Source: Nonomuraea soli (lineage in GTDB: Bacteria; Actinomycetota; Actinomycetes; Streptosporangiales; Streptosporangiaceae). Taken from it: 64,000 bases of DNA. The position numbers were made by a program, and so were the translations under genes. This document shows positions 24,724 to 33,561 of the stretch, in pieces. Below the pieces are notes generated by a model. That model saw only the letters and a list, made by a program, of their open reading frames with translations. It did not search any database and had not been told where the DNA came from. The stretch's first letter is position 1. Each line of letters starts with the position of its first letter. Location: assembly GCF_013761175.1 (NCBI RefSeq), contig NZ_JACDUR010000006.1, positions 186,001 to 250,000 on the forward strand, written 5' to 3'.

Positions 24724-25478
24724 TCGAGGCCGAGCTTGACGATCAGGGCGGCCACCACGCACAGCAGGGTCGCCCTGATGAAGCCTGCGCCCTTGCGCAG
24801 GGCCGTACGAGTGCCCAGCCGCGCGCCCATCACGTTGCAGGCCGCCATGCACAGGCCCAGCATCCACATCGCCTGGCCGTGCAGGGCGAACACCAGCAGC
24901 GCCCCCAGGTTGGCGCCCAGGTTGACGACCTTGGCGGTGGCGGAGCCGTCGATGAAGTCCAGCCCCAGCAGGCCGGTCAGGGCCAGCAGGATCATCGCCC
25001 CGGTGCCCGGCCCGACCAGGCCGTTGTAGAAGGGCAGCACCACTCCCGCGACGGTGAGCGCGGCGACGCTGCGCCCGCGGGCGGGACGCCGCTCGGGCGT
25101 GCCGGTGCCCAGGCGGGGCCGCAGCACCACGACGGCCGCCACCACGACGAGCGCGCCGAGCACGAAGGGGCGGAAGACCTGCGCCGGGATCAGTCCCGCC
25201 GTGGCCGCCCCCAGACCTGACAACGCCATCGCGCACACCGCCGCGGGCACGGCCAGGCGCAGGTCGATCCTGGCGCCGCGGGCGAATCCGATGGCCGAGG
25301 CCGTGGTGCCGGAGATCGACGAGAGTTTGTCGGTGGCCAGGAGGGTCGCGGGCGGCGCGACGGGGAAGGCCAGCAACAGCGCCGGCAGCTGGACCAGGCC
25401 CCCGCCGCCCACGACGGCGTCCACCCAGCCCGCCGCCAGCGCGACGGCAAGCAACAACAGCACGAGCTCTGGCTGCAC
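24708..25478 (-). CDS. TSUP-family sulfite/sulfonate exporter TauE/SafE-like permease
   Basis: 256 aa, about eight membrane helices in two repeats. It contains the family pattern GWVDAVVGGGGLVQLPALLLA near the N terminus and its echo NGLVGPGTGAMILLALTG in the second half. TSUP proteins move sulfur- or carbon-containing anions across the membrane; the substrate here is unknown. It is inserted between hemE and hemG and converges on hemE with a 16-bp overlap. The start at 25478 gives a normal first helix. Confidence 0.9.
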   Translation of the reverse strand: MQPELVLLLLAVALAAGWVDAVVGGGGLVQLPALLLAFPVAPPATLLATDKLSSISGTTASAIGFARGARIDLRLAVPAAVCAMALSGLGAATAGLIPAQVFRPFVLGALVVVAAVVVLRPRLGTGTPERRPARGRSVAALTVAGVVLPFYNGLVGPGTGAMILLALTGLLGLDFIDGSATAKVVNLGANLGALLVFALHGQAMWMLGLCMAACNVMGARLGTRTALRKGAGFIRATLLCVVAALIVKLGLDYLNA

Positions 25479-25553
25479 ACGATCCCCCGAGATCCCCGAA
25501 TAACTCGGCCAACGAAGTATCGTGTGTCGCTATCTTTTCGCTTTTTCCGTGCT

Positions 25554-26474
25554 TTAGACGGGTTCCTTCTCGCGCTCCGGCTCGGCGACCGGCGGCGGGG
25601 GAGGAGTGGAGCGGCGGCGCAGCGCCCACGTGGTGACCAGCAGGACCGGCACGATGACGAGCATCCAGGGCAGCAGCGCGCCCAGGACCATCAGCGCCAC
25701 GCGGACGAAGGACACCAGCGCGTCCCAGCCGCCCTTGAGCCCGTCGAGGAAGCCCGGCGGCTTCTCCTCCTCGGGAAGCGGCTCGGGCGAGACCGGGCCG
25801 ATCAGATCGAGCGTGATGGTGGCGTGGGCGGTCTGGCGGGCCAGCTCCTTCTGCTGGGCCTGCAGCGACTCCAGCTCCGCGGTGCGGCTGTAGATCTGCT
25901 GCTCGACCTCCATGACCTGGCCGACGGTCGTGGCCTGCTTGAGCAGGGCGCGCAGCGAGGCCAGCGACTCCTCGGCCGAGGAGACCCGGCTGTTGATGTC
26001 GGCCACCTGCTGCGTGACGTCCTCGGCGGTCTGCGTCGACGACAGCTGCTTGCCCAGGTCCTTGCCGAGCGCGGCCAGCACGCCGGGGTAGGCGGCGGGC
26101 GGCACCTTGAACTCCAGGGTGGAGCGCCCCTCCGACTGCTCCGCGGAGCTGGAGTCCTCCTTGGAGACGTAGCCGCCGGCGGCGGTGACGATCTGCTTGG
26201 CCTTGGCGCCGGCCTCGAAGACGTCCTTGGCCCGCACGGTGACGCGGGCGACGTAGATGATCTGGCGCTGCTCCTGGGTCACCTTGACCTGCTCGGCGGG
26301 CGCCTTCTGGCCGCCCTCGCCGTCCTTCTGCGGCGCGGCCATCGTGGGGGCGACGGGAGCCCCGGCGGCGGATTCCGCGCGGCCGCCCGCGGACGTCCCC
26401 ATGCCGCCTCCGCAGGCGGTCAGCAGTGCGAGGCACGCCCCTGTCAGCGCCACGCTCACTCGTAATCTCCTCAT
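25554..26474 (-). CDS. DUF4349 lipoprotein
   Basis: 306 aa. A lipoprotein signal ends in the lipobox LLTAC at residue 21. A Gly/Ser/Ala-rich linker is followed by the DUF4349 core (RQIIYVARVTVRAKDVFEAG ... STLEFKVPPAAYPGVLAALG). A coiled-coil stretch follows (about 160-215, rich in QQ, EE and LESLQAQQKEL), then one C-terminal membrane helix pair (LMVLGALLPWMLVIVPVLLV) and a basic/Pro tail. It is exported and anchored at both ends. The family's function is unknown, though coiled-coil DUF4349 proteins are thought to be envelope structural components. It is divergent from hemG. Confidence 0.88.
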   Translation of the reverse strand: MRRLRVSVALTGACLALLTACGGGMGTSAGGRAESAAGAPVAPTMAAPQKDGEGGQKAPAEQVKVTQEQRQIIYVARVTVRAKDVFEAGAKAKQIVTAAGGYVSKEDSSSAEQSEGRSTLEFKVPPAAYPGVLAALGKDLGKQLSSTQTAEDVTQQVADINSRVSSAEESLASLRALLKQATTVGQVMEVEQQIYSRTAELESLQAQQKELARQTAHATITLDLIGPVSPEPLPEEEKPPGFLDGLKGGWDALVSFVRVALMVLGALLPWMLVIVPVLLVTTWALRRRSTPPPPPVAEPEREKEPV

Positions 26475-26585
26475 GCCTTTACAGACGGAATGTCGCGCTC
26501 GCGAGTCGTCACGGGGACGTCACGGTACGCGCACCACCGGATCACGCTGAAGGACCGCACCCCGCAGGCGGTAGCGTCGGATGTT

Positions 26586-27965
26586 GTGGACGCGAATGTG
26601 GTGATCGTGGGTGGAGGCATCTCGGGTCTGGCGGCAGCCTGGTATCTGCGCCAGAGCGGGCAGGTGAGAGTCACCGTGCTGGAGGGCTCGCCGCGCATCG
26701 GCGGCAAGTTGTGGGCGAGCGAGGTGGCCGGGGTGCGCCTCGACGCCGGCGCCGAGGCGATGCTGGCCCGCCGCCCCGAGGGCAAGGAGCTGGCCAAGCT
26801 GGTGGGACTCGGCGACGAGCTGGTCTCGCCCGGCACCACCAGGGCCGCGGTCTACAGCCGCGGCGAGCTGCGCCCGCTGCCCAAGGGACAGGTCATGGGC
26901 GTGCCGTCCGACCTGACCGAGCTGGCGCGCTCCGGCATCGTCTCGCCCGGCGGGCTGCTGCGCGTGCCGATGGACCAGATCCTGCCCGCCACCCTGGTGC
27001 GCACCGACGTGTCCGTGGCCGCCTACATCCGCGCCCGCATGGGCGACGAGGTGCTGGAGCGCATGGTGGAGCCGTTGCTCGGAGGCGTCTACGCGGGCCG
27101 GGCCGACATGCTGTCGCTCGACGCGACCATGCCGCGCGTCGCCACCCTGGCGCGTTCCGAGCGCTCCCTGCTCAGCGCCGCCCGGCAGATCGCGGGCGAG
27201 GCGCCCAAGGACGCCGGGCCCGTCTTCACGACGCTGCGCGGCGGGCTGGGCAGCCTGCCCGAGGCGGTCGCCAAGGCCTCGGGGGCGGAGATCAGGACCG
27301 GCGTCACCGTGCGGGAGCTGCACCGCCTCGAACACGGCTGGAGGCTGGTGACAGGGCCGGTTCCGGCGCCCGAGACGATCGAGGCCGACGCCGTCATCCT
27401 CGCCGTGCCCGCCGCGCCCGCCGCCAGGCTGCTCAGGCGCGAGGTGCCCAAGGCCGCCGCGGAGCTTGGCCGCATCGAGTACGCCAGCATGGCCATCGTC
27501 ACGCTCGCCTACCCCGCCTCCGCCTTCCCCTCCCTGCCCGAGGGCAGCGGCTACCTGGTGCCCTCGATCGAGGGACGGCCCATCAAGGCGGTCACCTTCA
27601 GCTCCATCAAGTGGCCGCACCTGTCGCAGGACCTGGTGCTGGTCCGGTGCTCGATCGGACGGCTGGGCGAGGAGCACCTGCTCCAGCGCGACGACGGCGA
27701 GCTGGTCTCCCTGGCCATGGCGGAGCTGGCCGAGGTCAGCGGGGTGCGCGGGCTGCCGGTCGACACGCGCGTCACCCGGTGGGGCGGGGCGCTGCCGCAG
27801 TACAACGTCGGCCACCTCGACCGGGTGGCCAGGATCCGCGCCGCCGTGGCCGTCCAGCCGGGACTGGAGGTCTGCGGGGCCGCCTACGACGGGCTCGGCG
27901 TGCCCGCCTGCATCGCCACCGCGCGTACGGCAGCGGCACGCGTGCTCAGTAGGGTTGAGGCATGA
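26586..27965 (+). CDS. hemG: protoporphyrinogen/coproporphyrinogen oxidase
   Basis: 459 aa FAD enzyme. The N-terminal dinucleotide motif is VVIVGGGISGLAAAWYLRQ, with LDAGAEAMLARRPEG and the C-terminal FAD segment LEVCGAAYDGLGVPACIATA. It belongs to the HemY-type oxidases. In actinobacteria these oxidise coproporphyrinogen III to coproporphyrin III before iron insertion. The GTG at 26586 was chosen because it directly precedes the FAD motif; the frame is open further upstream into the divergent promoter region. The downstream hemQ start overlaps its stop by 4 bp, which indicates coupling. Confidence 0.94.
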   Translation: MDANVVIVGGGISGLAAAWYLRQSGQVRVTVLEGSPRIGGKLWASEVAGVRLDAGAEAMLARRPEGKELAKLVGLGDELVSPGTTRAAVYSRGELRPLPKGQVMGVPSDLTELARSGIVSPGGLLRVPMDQILPATLVRTDVSVAAYIRARMGDEVLERMVEPLLGGVYAGRADMLSLDATMPRVATLARSERSLLSAARQIAGEAPKDAGPVFTTLRGGLGSLPEAVAKASGAEIRTGVTVRELHRLEHGWRLVTGPVPAPETIEADAVILAVPAAPAARLLRREVPKAAAELGRIEYASMAIVTLAYPASAFPSLPEGSGYLVPSIEGRPIKAVTFSSIKWPHLSQDLVLVRCSIGRLGEEHLLQRDDGELVSLAMAELAEVSGVRGLPVDTRVTRWGGALPQYNVGHLDRVARIRAAVAVQPGLEVCGAAYDGLGVPACIATARTAAARVLSRVEA

Positions 27966-28654
27966 CTGAACGGCTCAAGGCGCGCGACCTCAACCAGGTG
28001 ATCCGCTACACGATGTGGTCGGTCTTCCGCACCACCGAGCCCTGCCCCGGCAACCGCGAGGGCATGGCCGACGAGGTCGAGCAGCTGCTGGAGCAGGCGT
28101 CGCGCAAGGACGTCGTGACCCGTGGCGTCTACGACGTGGCGGGCTTCCGCGCCGACGCCGACTACATGTTCTGGTGGCACGCCTCCACCCCCGAGGACCT
28201 GCAGGACGTCTACTCCCGCTTCCGCCGTACCAGCCTGGGCCGTCACAGCGAGCCCGTCTGGTCGGCCATGGCGCTGCACCGTCCCGCCGAGTTCAACAAG
28301 TCGCACATCCCGGCCTTCCTGGCCGAGGAGGAGCCGCGCGGCTACGTGTGCGTCTACCCGTTCGTGCGCTCCCTGGAGTGGTACCTCCTCGACGACGCCG
28401 AGCGCCGCAAGATGCTCGCCGAGCACGGCCAGATGGCCCGCGACTACCCCGACGTGCGCGCCAACACCGTCGCCTGCTTCGCGCTCAACGACTTCGAGTG
28501 GATGCTCGCCTTCGAGGCCGACGAGCTGCACCGCATCGTCGACCTGATGCGCCACCTGCGCGGGGCCGAGGCGCGCAAGCACACCCGCATCGAGATCCCC
28601 TTCTACACCGGCGTGCGCAAGCCCGTGCAGGAACTCCTCGCCGGCCTGCCGTAA
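27962..28654 (+). CDS. hemQ: coproheme decarboxylase (chlorite-dismutase-like)
   Basis: 230 aa. It matches the HemQ/ChdC family: YTMWSVFRTT near the N terminus, FMWW-type core (DYMFWWHASTP), the catalytic tyrosine segment VCVYPFVRSLEWYLL and the haem-ligating histidine in RRKMLAEHGQMARDYP. It decarboxylates iron-coproporphyrin III to haem b, the last step of the coproporphyrin-dependent pathway. It lacks the distal arginine expected of true chlorite dismutases, as far as I can align by eye. It overlaps hemG by ATGA. Confidence 0.94.
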   Translation: MTERLKARDLNQVIRYTMWSVFRTTEPCPGNREGMADEVEQLLEQASRKDVVTRGVYDVAGFRADADYMFWWHASTPEDLQDVYSRFRRTSLGRHSEPVWSAMALHRPAEFNKSHIPAFLAEEEPRGYVCVYPFVRSLEWYLLDDAERRKMLAEHGQMARDYPDVRANTVACFALNDFEWMLAFEADELHRIVDLMRHLRGAEARKHTRIEIPFYTGVRKPVQELLAGLP

Positions 28655-28708
28655 GACCGTTTCGGTGTATCGCGGGCGGAACGTGCCGCGCCTTGTCACA
28701 ATCGGGGC

Positions 28709-29278
28709 GTGTCACGTTCCAGGCGGCGCCGCCGGACGGCGCGGGGGCTGTGGGTCGCCGTTCCCACGGCAGGGGCGGTTTTAGCGGGAATCGGCTATCT
28801 GGTGACGCACGACGAGGGGCCGCAGCGGCCGGTGGTCGCCGTCACGGTTCCCAGCCGGGCGGCCGTCGAAGGGCCCCAGGCCGCCGCGCATCCCTCCCCC
28901 TCGGCCAAGCCCACCAAGGCCAGAAAGCCGAAGGCCTCCTCCGAGGAGAAGGCCGACGGTCCCTCCAAGCACACCGACCGCCGCGCCGCCGACTACTTCA
29001 AGCGCCGCTGGGACGACAAGCCGGTCAAGCGCATCAAGGACGTGCGCACCGTCGGCGGCTACCTGCGCATCTACACCGACCTGCCGGAGTCGGCCGACAA
29101 CTCCGACTCGGCGCTGACGCTGTGCGAGCGCGGCCTGGAGTACCTCCGCGACCAGGGCGTGGCCGACCCCGTGGTGTTCGTGCAGGCGGAGTTCGGCGAG
29201 AACGGCAATCCGGTGCTGGCCAACATCCTCGGTCCCGGCGACGACAACTGCCGGGTCACCCACCCCGAGCCGGGCTGA
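28709..29278 (+). CDS. membrane-anchored hypothetical protein
   Basis: 189 aa, family not recognised. The very basic N terminus (SRSRRRRRTARG) is followed by one membrane helix (about 15-34, LWVAVPTAGAVLAGIGYLV). A Lys/Pro/Ser-rich linker then leads to a compact C-terminal domain (about 85-189, AADYFKRRWDDKPVKRIKDVRTVGG, shortened here to its start) with two cysteines, at CERGL and NCRVTHPEPG. The topology suggests an extracytoplasmic domain tethered to the membrane. The GTG start lies 54 bp after hemQ, so co-transcription with the haem genes is possible. The 3' end overlaps the converging BTAD regulator by 23 bp. Confidence 0.7.
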   Translation: MSRSRRRRRTARGLWVAVPTAGAVLAGIGYLVTHDEGPQRPVVAVTVPSRAAVEGPQAAAHPSPSAKPTKARKPKASSEEKADGPSKHTDRRAADYFKRRWDDKPVKRIKDVRTVGGYLRIYTDLPESADNSDSALTLCERGLEYLRDQGVADPVVFVQAEFGENGNPVLANILGPGDDNCRVTHPEPG

Positions 29279-32200
29279 GCGCGGCCCGGCACCGGCCGGC
29301 CAGCTCACGCGCCGCCGCGACGGGCGCCGTCCAGCCCGCCCCGGGGGCGGCGGTGAGCACCGGCTCCAGCACCCTCAGGGCGCCGCGGGCATCGCCCCTG
29401 GCCAGGTGGGCGCGCGCCACCGAGACGTAGGCGTCGGTGCCCTGCAACCACGCTGCGCCCGGCGGGGTCTCGATGCCACTCACCAGCGTGTCGGCCTCCT
29501 TCAGCAGGGTGGCCGAGCCGGTCACCTCGGCCAGCGGGGCCAGGCAGCGCAGCGTGTAGGCGAGGGTGCCGTGGGCCGAACAGGCCTCCATGGCGCGCTC
29601 CAGCAGGGCGGTCGCCTCGGCGTCGTGACCCAGCTCGATGAGGGTGGTGGCGTGCATCGCCGGGGTCGCCGCCGTCCACCAGGCGTGCGAGTCGCCGTCG
29701 AGCGACTGCCTGCCGTACCTCACGGCCTCGTCGTAGTCGCCGCGCAGCCGGGCGATCCAGCCGAGGTGCGCCAGGTACCAGCGGTCGTAGCCGGTGTAGC
29801 CGCTGCGCCGGTTGACGGCCAGGGCGTCGTGGATCCGGGCGGCGGCGTCGTCCCACGCGCCGACGGCCACCATCGGCAGCGCCGACTCGAAGACGCACCA
29901 CTGCAGCAGCCACAGGTCGCCGAGCTCGCGCAGCAGCGGTTCCAGCTCGCCGATCAGGCGTGAGAGCTCGGGCATCCTGCCCAGGTGGGCGTGGGCGGTC
30001 TTCAGGCCGTCGAGGGCGGCGGCCAGGGCGTGGTCGTCGTGGGCCTGGCGGGCGGCGGCCAGGGCCCGGTGGCCGTGGCCGAGGGCGTCGCCGAGCCGCA
30101 GCTGGTTGCTGCTGACCACGGCCAGCCAGCCGAGCAGGTGCGCCTCCGCGCCGCGGTCGCCCAGGAGCGTCGCCTGCCGCAGCCCGTCGCGTACGTGCTC
30201 CAGTCCCTCCGCGACAGGGCGGCCGCACCCGGCCCAGGCCGCGCCGCCGAGCTGGCGCAGGGCGCTCATCTCCAGCCGCCGGTCGCCGGTCGCGCGCCCC
30301 AGCTCGACGGCCGCCTCGTGGTCGGCCAGGGCGGCCTCGAAGCGGAAGGCCATCTCGTTGGCCCTGCCTCTGTGCAGGTGCGCCTGGCCGCGCAGCTCCG
30401 GGTCGGCCGCGCGCGTGGCGGCGCCCAGCGCCAGGTCGAGCAGCGAGTGCGCGTCGTCGACCGCGTACCTGGCGATGGCGCGCTGCCCGGCCGCCAGCCA
30501 GCCGGACGCGGCGCGTTGCCAGTCGCCGGCGGCGGCGCTGTGGCGCGCCACCGCCTCGGGGTTGCCGGCCAGCAGGTCGGCCGCGGCCCGGTGGTAGGCG
30601 GTCCTGGTGGGCACCGGGATGCTGCTGTAGAGGATCTCCTGGATGAGATCGTTGGCGAACTCGTACTCCCTGCCCGTGATCACGCTCAGCCTGGCTTCCA
30701 GGGCGCGCTCGCACCGGCGGGCCGCCTCCTGCACCCCGATGTCCAGCAGGCCCGCGACCGTCGCCGGAGCGAACGACGGGCCCAGCACCGACGCGGCGCG
30801 CAGCAGTTCCTCGGCCGGGGCGCCCGCCCTCCTGACCCGGGCCAGCACGCTCGTGCGCAGCGACTCCGGCACGCCCGACTCGCCCGCGGCCAGGGCCCTG
30901 AGGCTCTCCACGACGAACAGCGTGTGCCCGCGTGTGCGCTCGCCGATCTGGCCGGCCAGCCCCGCGTGGCCCGCCGCCGTGGCCAGCCGCTCGACGCTGC
31001 CGGCGTCCAGCGGGCCGACCTCGATCGGCTCGGCCGCCTCGCCCAGCAGGTCGCGTACGGCCTGCCCCTCCTCCGCGCGCGCCGTGGCCAGGGCCAGCAG
31101 CCTGCCGGAGCCGAAATGGGCGGCCAGGTAGTGCAGCAGCTCGACGGTGGCCCTGCTGGCGTGCTGCAGGTCGTCGATGACGAGCAGCAGCGGCTGGCGG
31201 GCGCACAGGCGGCGGAGGAACAGCGTGATCGCCTCGTAGGCGCGGCGGCGCTCGATCTCGGCGCTGCCGCGCTCGCCGTCCCCGGCGTCGAGGACGGCGG
31301 CCAGGTCGGGGACGAGCAGTGCCAGCGGGGCGGCCCTGCCTGAGGCCGCCTCGCGCAGTTCGGCGGGCGACAGTCCGGCCGCGAGCTGGGTGAGCAGTTC
31401 GGCGAAGGGCTGCAGGAACAGGGACCGTTCCGCCTCGAAGCAGCGGGCTGAGACGCAGTGGGCGCCGGAGGCGGCGACGGTCCTGGCGAAGCGCAGCGCC
31501 AGGCTGGTCTTGCCGATGCCCGCCTCGCCGGTGAGCAGGACCAGGCGGGCCTCGCCGCGCATGGCCTGCTGCCAGGCCCCGGCCAGCCTCTCCAGCTCGG
31601 CCTCCCTGCCGACGAACTCGGCCTCGTGCGCTCGCCGGGTGTCGTGCGCCGAGGGGGAACGTTCGGCGAGGATGGCCGCGTGCAGGTCGCGGGTGGCGGG
31701 CGACGGGTCGGCGCCCAGCTCCTGCGCCAGCGTCGAGCGCAGACGCTCGTAGACCGCCAGCGCCCGCCCTGCCTCCCCGGCGCCGTCGTGGGCGCGCATC
31801 AGCAGGCGGCACGCGCTCTCGTCCAGCGGGTCGGCGCGCATCGCCTCACCCGCTGCCGACACCGCGGCCGCCGAGTTGCCCGCGCGCAGCGCCGCCTCGG
31901 CCGCGAGGTGACGGGCCCGCCGCAGCAGCGCCTCGTGCGCCGCCCGCGCGGGCTCCGCCCACCACACGTCGGGCCGGTCCGCCAGCACGCCGGGCCCGTC
32001 GAGCAGCCCGGAGGCGGCGCGTGCCGCGGCCAGCGCCAGGGCCAGCTCGCGCCCGGTGAGCCGCTCCTCCGCCTCGGCGATCCTCCCGGCGGCCACGGTC
32101 AGGTCGACCTCGACCGAGGCGCCGAGCCGGTAGCCGCCGCTGCCGCCCTCGATGACGGCCGCGCCCAGGGCCGTGCGCAACCGGCTGACCAGCGTCGCCA

Positions 32201-32405
32201 GGTTGCGGGCCGGCCGAGGCGGTTGCGCGCCGCCCCACACGGCGTCGGCCAGCGTGTCGGCGGGCACCACCTGGCCGTGCCGTACGGCGAGCAGGGCCAG
32301 CAGCGTGCGAGCCTGCCGGCTGCCCACGGCTCCCGCCGGCAGGATCCGGTCGCCACGGCGTACGGCCAGCGGGCCCACCAGGCGAACCTCGATCCGGTCG
32401 TCCAT
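29256..32405 (-). CDS. BTAD-domain transcriptional regulator with AAA ATPase and TPR domains
   Basis: 1049 aa, SARP-type large regulator. An OmpR-like winged helix (about 1-95, RLVGPLAVRRGDRIL ... LVSRLRTALG) is followed by the bacterial transcriptional activator domain (about 96-245, ADPLDESACRLLMRAHDGAG). A STAND-like ATPase has Walker A LLTGEAGIGKTSLALRF (near 295) and Walker B PLLLVIDDLQHAS. TPR repeats fill the C-terminal 450 residues; no LuxR HTH is present at the end. Such proteins activate secondary-metabolism genes after binding an ATP-linked signal. It is divergent from a methyltransferase/hydrolase-glycosyltransferase operon, its likely target. The start could also be the ATG at 32420, five codons earlier. 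Confidence 0.9.
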   Translation of the reverse strand: MDDRIEVRLVGPLAVRRGDRILPAGAVGSRQARTLLALLAVRHGQVVPADTLADAVWGGAQPPRPARNLATLVSRLRTALGAAVIEGGSGGYRLGASVEVDLTVAAGRIAEAEERLTGRELALALAAARAASGLLDGPGVLADRPDVWWAEPARAAHEALLRRARHLAAEAALRAGNSAAAVSAAGEAMRADPLDESACRLLMRAHDGAGEAGRALAVYERLRSTLAQELGADPSPATRDLHAAILAERSPSAHDTRRAHEAEFVGREAELERLAGAWQQAMRGEARLVLLTGEAGIGKTSLALRFARTVAASGAHCVSARCFEAERSLFLQPFAELLTQLAAGLSPAELREAASGRAAPLALLVPDLAAVLDAGDGERGSAEIERRRAYEAITLFLRRLCARQPLLLVIDDLQHASRATVELLHYLAAHFGSGRLLALATARAEEGQAVRDLLGEAAEPIEVGPLDAGSVERLATAAGHAGLAGQIGERTRGHTLFVVESLRALAAGESGVPESLRTSVLARVRRAGAPAEELLRAASVLGPSFAPATVAGLLDIGVQEAARRCERALEARLSVITGREYEFANDLIQEILYSSIPVPTRTAYHRAAADLLAGNPEAVARHSAAAGDWQRAASGWLAAGQRAIARYAVDDAHSLLDLALGAATRAADPELRGQAHLHRGRANEMAFRFEAALADHEAAVELGRATGDRRLEMSALRQLGGAAWAGCGRPVAEGLEHVRDGLRQATLLGDRGAEAHLLGWLAVVSSNQLRLGDALGHGHRALAAARQAHDDHALAAALDGLKTAHAHLGRMPELSRLIGELEPLLRELGDLWLLQWCVFESALPMVAVGAWDDAAARIHDALAVNRRSGYTGYDRWYLAHLGWIARLRGDYDEAVRYGRQSLDGDSHAWWTAATPAMHATTLIELGHDAEATALLERAMEACSAHGTLAYTLRCLAPLAEVTGSATLLKEADTLVSGIETPPGAAWLQGTDAYVSVARAHLARGDARGALRVLEPVLTAAPGAGWTAPVAAARELAGRCRAALSPARGG

Positions 32406-32503
32406 GGGCACCAGTGTCATCCGCCCAGTTGCCGCTCGACTGCAACGTTCTTGCAACAACCCGGAGGAAGGTGGGCGCATCCACATCAAACGGAGGGGCG
32501 ATC

Positions 32504-33559
32504 ATGGCGATCGATCAGGACAGGCTCATGGAATTCCTCGGCAGGTTCGTCGGCGACCTGGGGGCGACGATGGCGGCGGGCAACGTCCTCGTGGGCGACC
32601 GGCTGGGTCTCTACCGCGCGCTGGCGGGCAAGCCGATGCGGCCGGAGACCCTGGCGGAGCACACCGGCACCCACCCGCGCTACGTCGAGGAGTGGCTGCG
32701 CGGCCAGGCCGCGGGCGGCTACGTCGAGCACGACCCCGCCGAGGGCACCTACTGGCTCAACGACGAGCAGGCCTTCGCGCTCACCGACCCCGACGGCGCC
32801 GTCTTCCTGCCCGGGGCCTTCCAGCTGGCGGTGGGGGCGCTGCGCAACGAGCGGCGCATCGCCGAGGCGTTCACGTCGGGGGCGGGCGTCGGCTGGCACG
32901 AGCACGACCCCGAGGTGTTCACCGGCTGCGAGCGCTTCTTCCGCCCCGGCTACGCCGCCAACCTCGTCGACGCGTGGCTGCCCTCGCTCGACGGCGTCGT
33001 GGGCAAGCTCCAGGCGGGCGCGCGCGTCGCCGACGTCGGCTGCGGTCACGGTGCCTCAACCGTGCTGATGGCGCGGGCCTACCCCAACTCGACCTTCGCC
33101 GGCTCCGACTACCACGGGCCCTCCATCGAGGAGGCGACCGGGCGTGCCGCCGACGCGGGCGTCGGCGACCGGGTGCGTTTTGGCCAGGCGTCCGCGCAGA
33201 CCTTCGACGGCGGGCCGTACGACCTGGTCACGACCTTCGACTGCGTGCACGACATGGGCGACCCGCTTGGCGCCGCCCGGCACATCCGCGAGCAGCTGGC
33301 CCCCGACGGCACCTGGATGATCGTCGAGCCCGCCGCCGCCGACGACGCGGCCGCCAACCTCAACCCGATCGGGCGGGTCTACTACTCGTTCTCGACGTTC
33401 CTGTGCGTGCCGAACGCGCTCTCGCAGGCCGGCGGCTACGCCCTCGGCGCGCAGGCGGGAGAGGCGGCCATCCGGCGCATCGCGTCGGACGCCGGGTTCA
33501 CGCGCTTCCGCAAGGTCGCCGAGAACCCGTTCAACATGGTGTACGAGGCCAGGCCCTGA
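32504..33559 (+). CDS. class I SAM-dependent methyltransferase with N-terminal winged helix
   Basis: 351 aa. Residues about 15-100 form the winged-helix dimerisation region seen in small-molecule O-methyltransferases (RLGLYRALAGKPMRPETLAE). The SAM motif I is VADVGCGHGASTVLMARAYP near residue 175, with motif II-like GPYDLVTTFDCVHDMGDP and post-motif LAPDGTWMIVEPA. The ATG has a CGGAGGGG ribosome site. It is the first gene of a two-gene operon with a hydrolase-glycosyltransferase fusion 2 bp downstream, and is divergent from the BTAD regulator. It probably methylates an oxygen or nitrogen of a small metabolite; the substrate is unknown. Confidence 0.9.
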   Translation: MAIDQDRLMEFLGRFVGDLGATMAAGNVLVGDRLGLYRALAGKPMRPETLAEHTGTHPRYVEEWLRGQAAGGYVEHDPAEGTYWLNDEQAFALTDPDGAVFLPGAFQLAVGALRNERRIAEAFTSGAGVGWHEHDPEVFTGCERFFRPGYAANLVDAWLPSLDGVVGKLQAGARVADVGCGHGASTVLMARAYPNSTFAGSDYHGPSIEEATGRAADAGVGDRVRFGQASAQTFDGGPYDLVTTFDCVHDMGDPLGAARHIREQLAPDGTWMIVEPAAADDAAANLNPIGRVYYSFSTFLCVPNALSQAGGYALGAQAGEAAIRRIASDAGFTRFRKVAENPFNMVYEARP

Positions 33560-33561
33560 TC

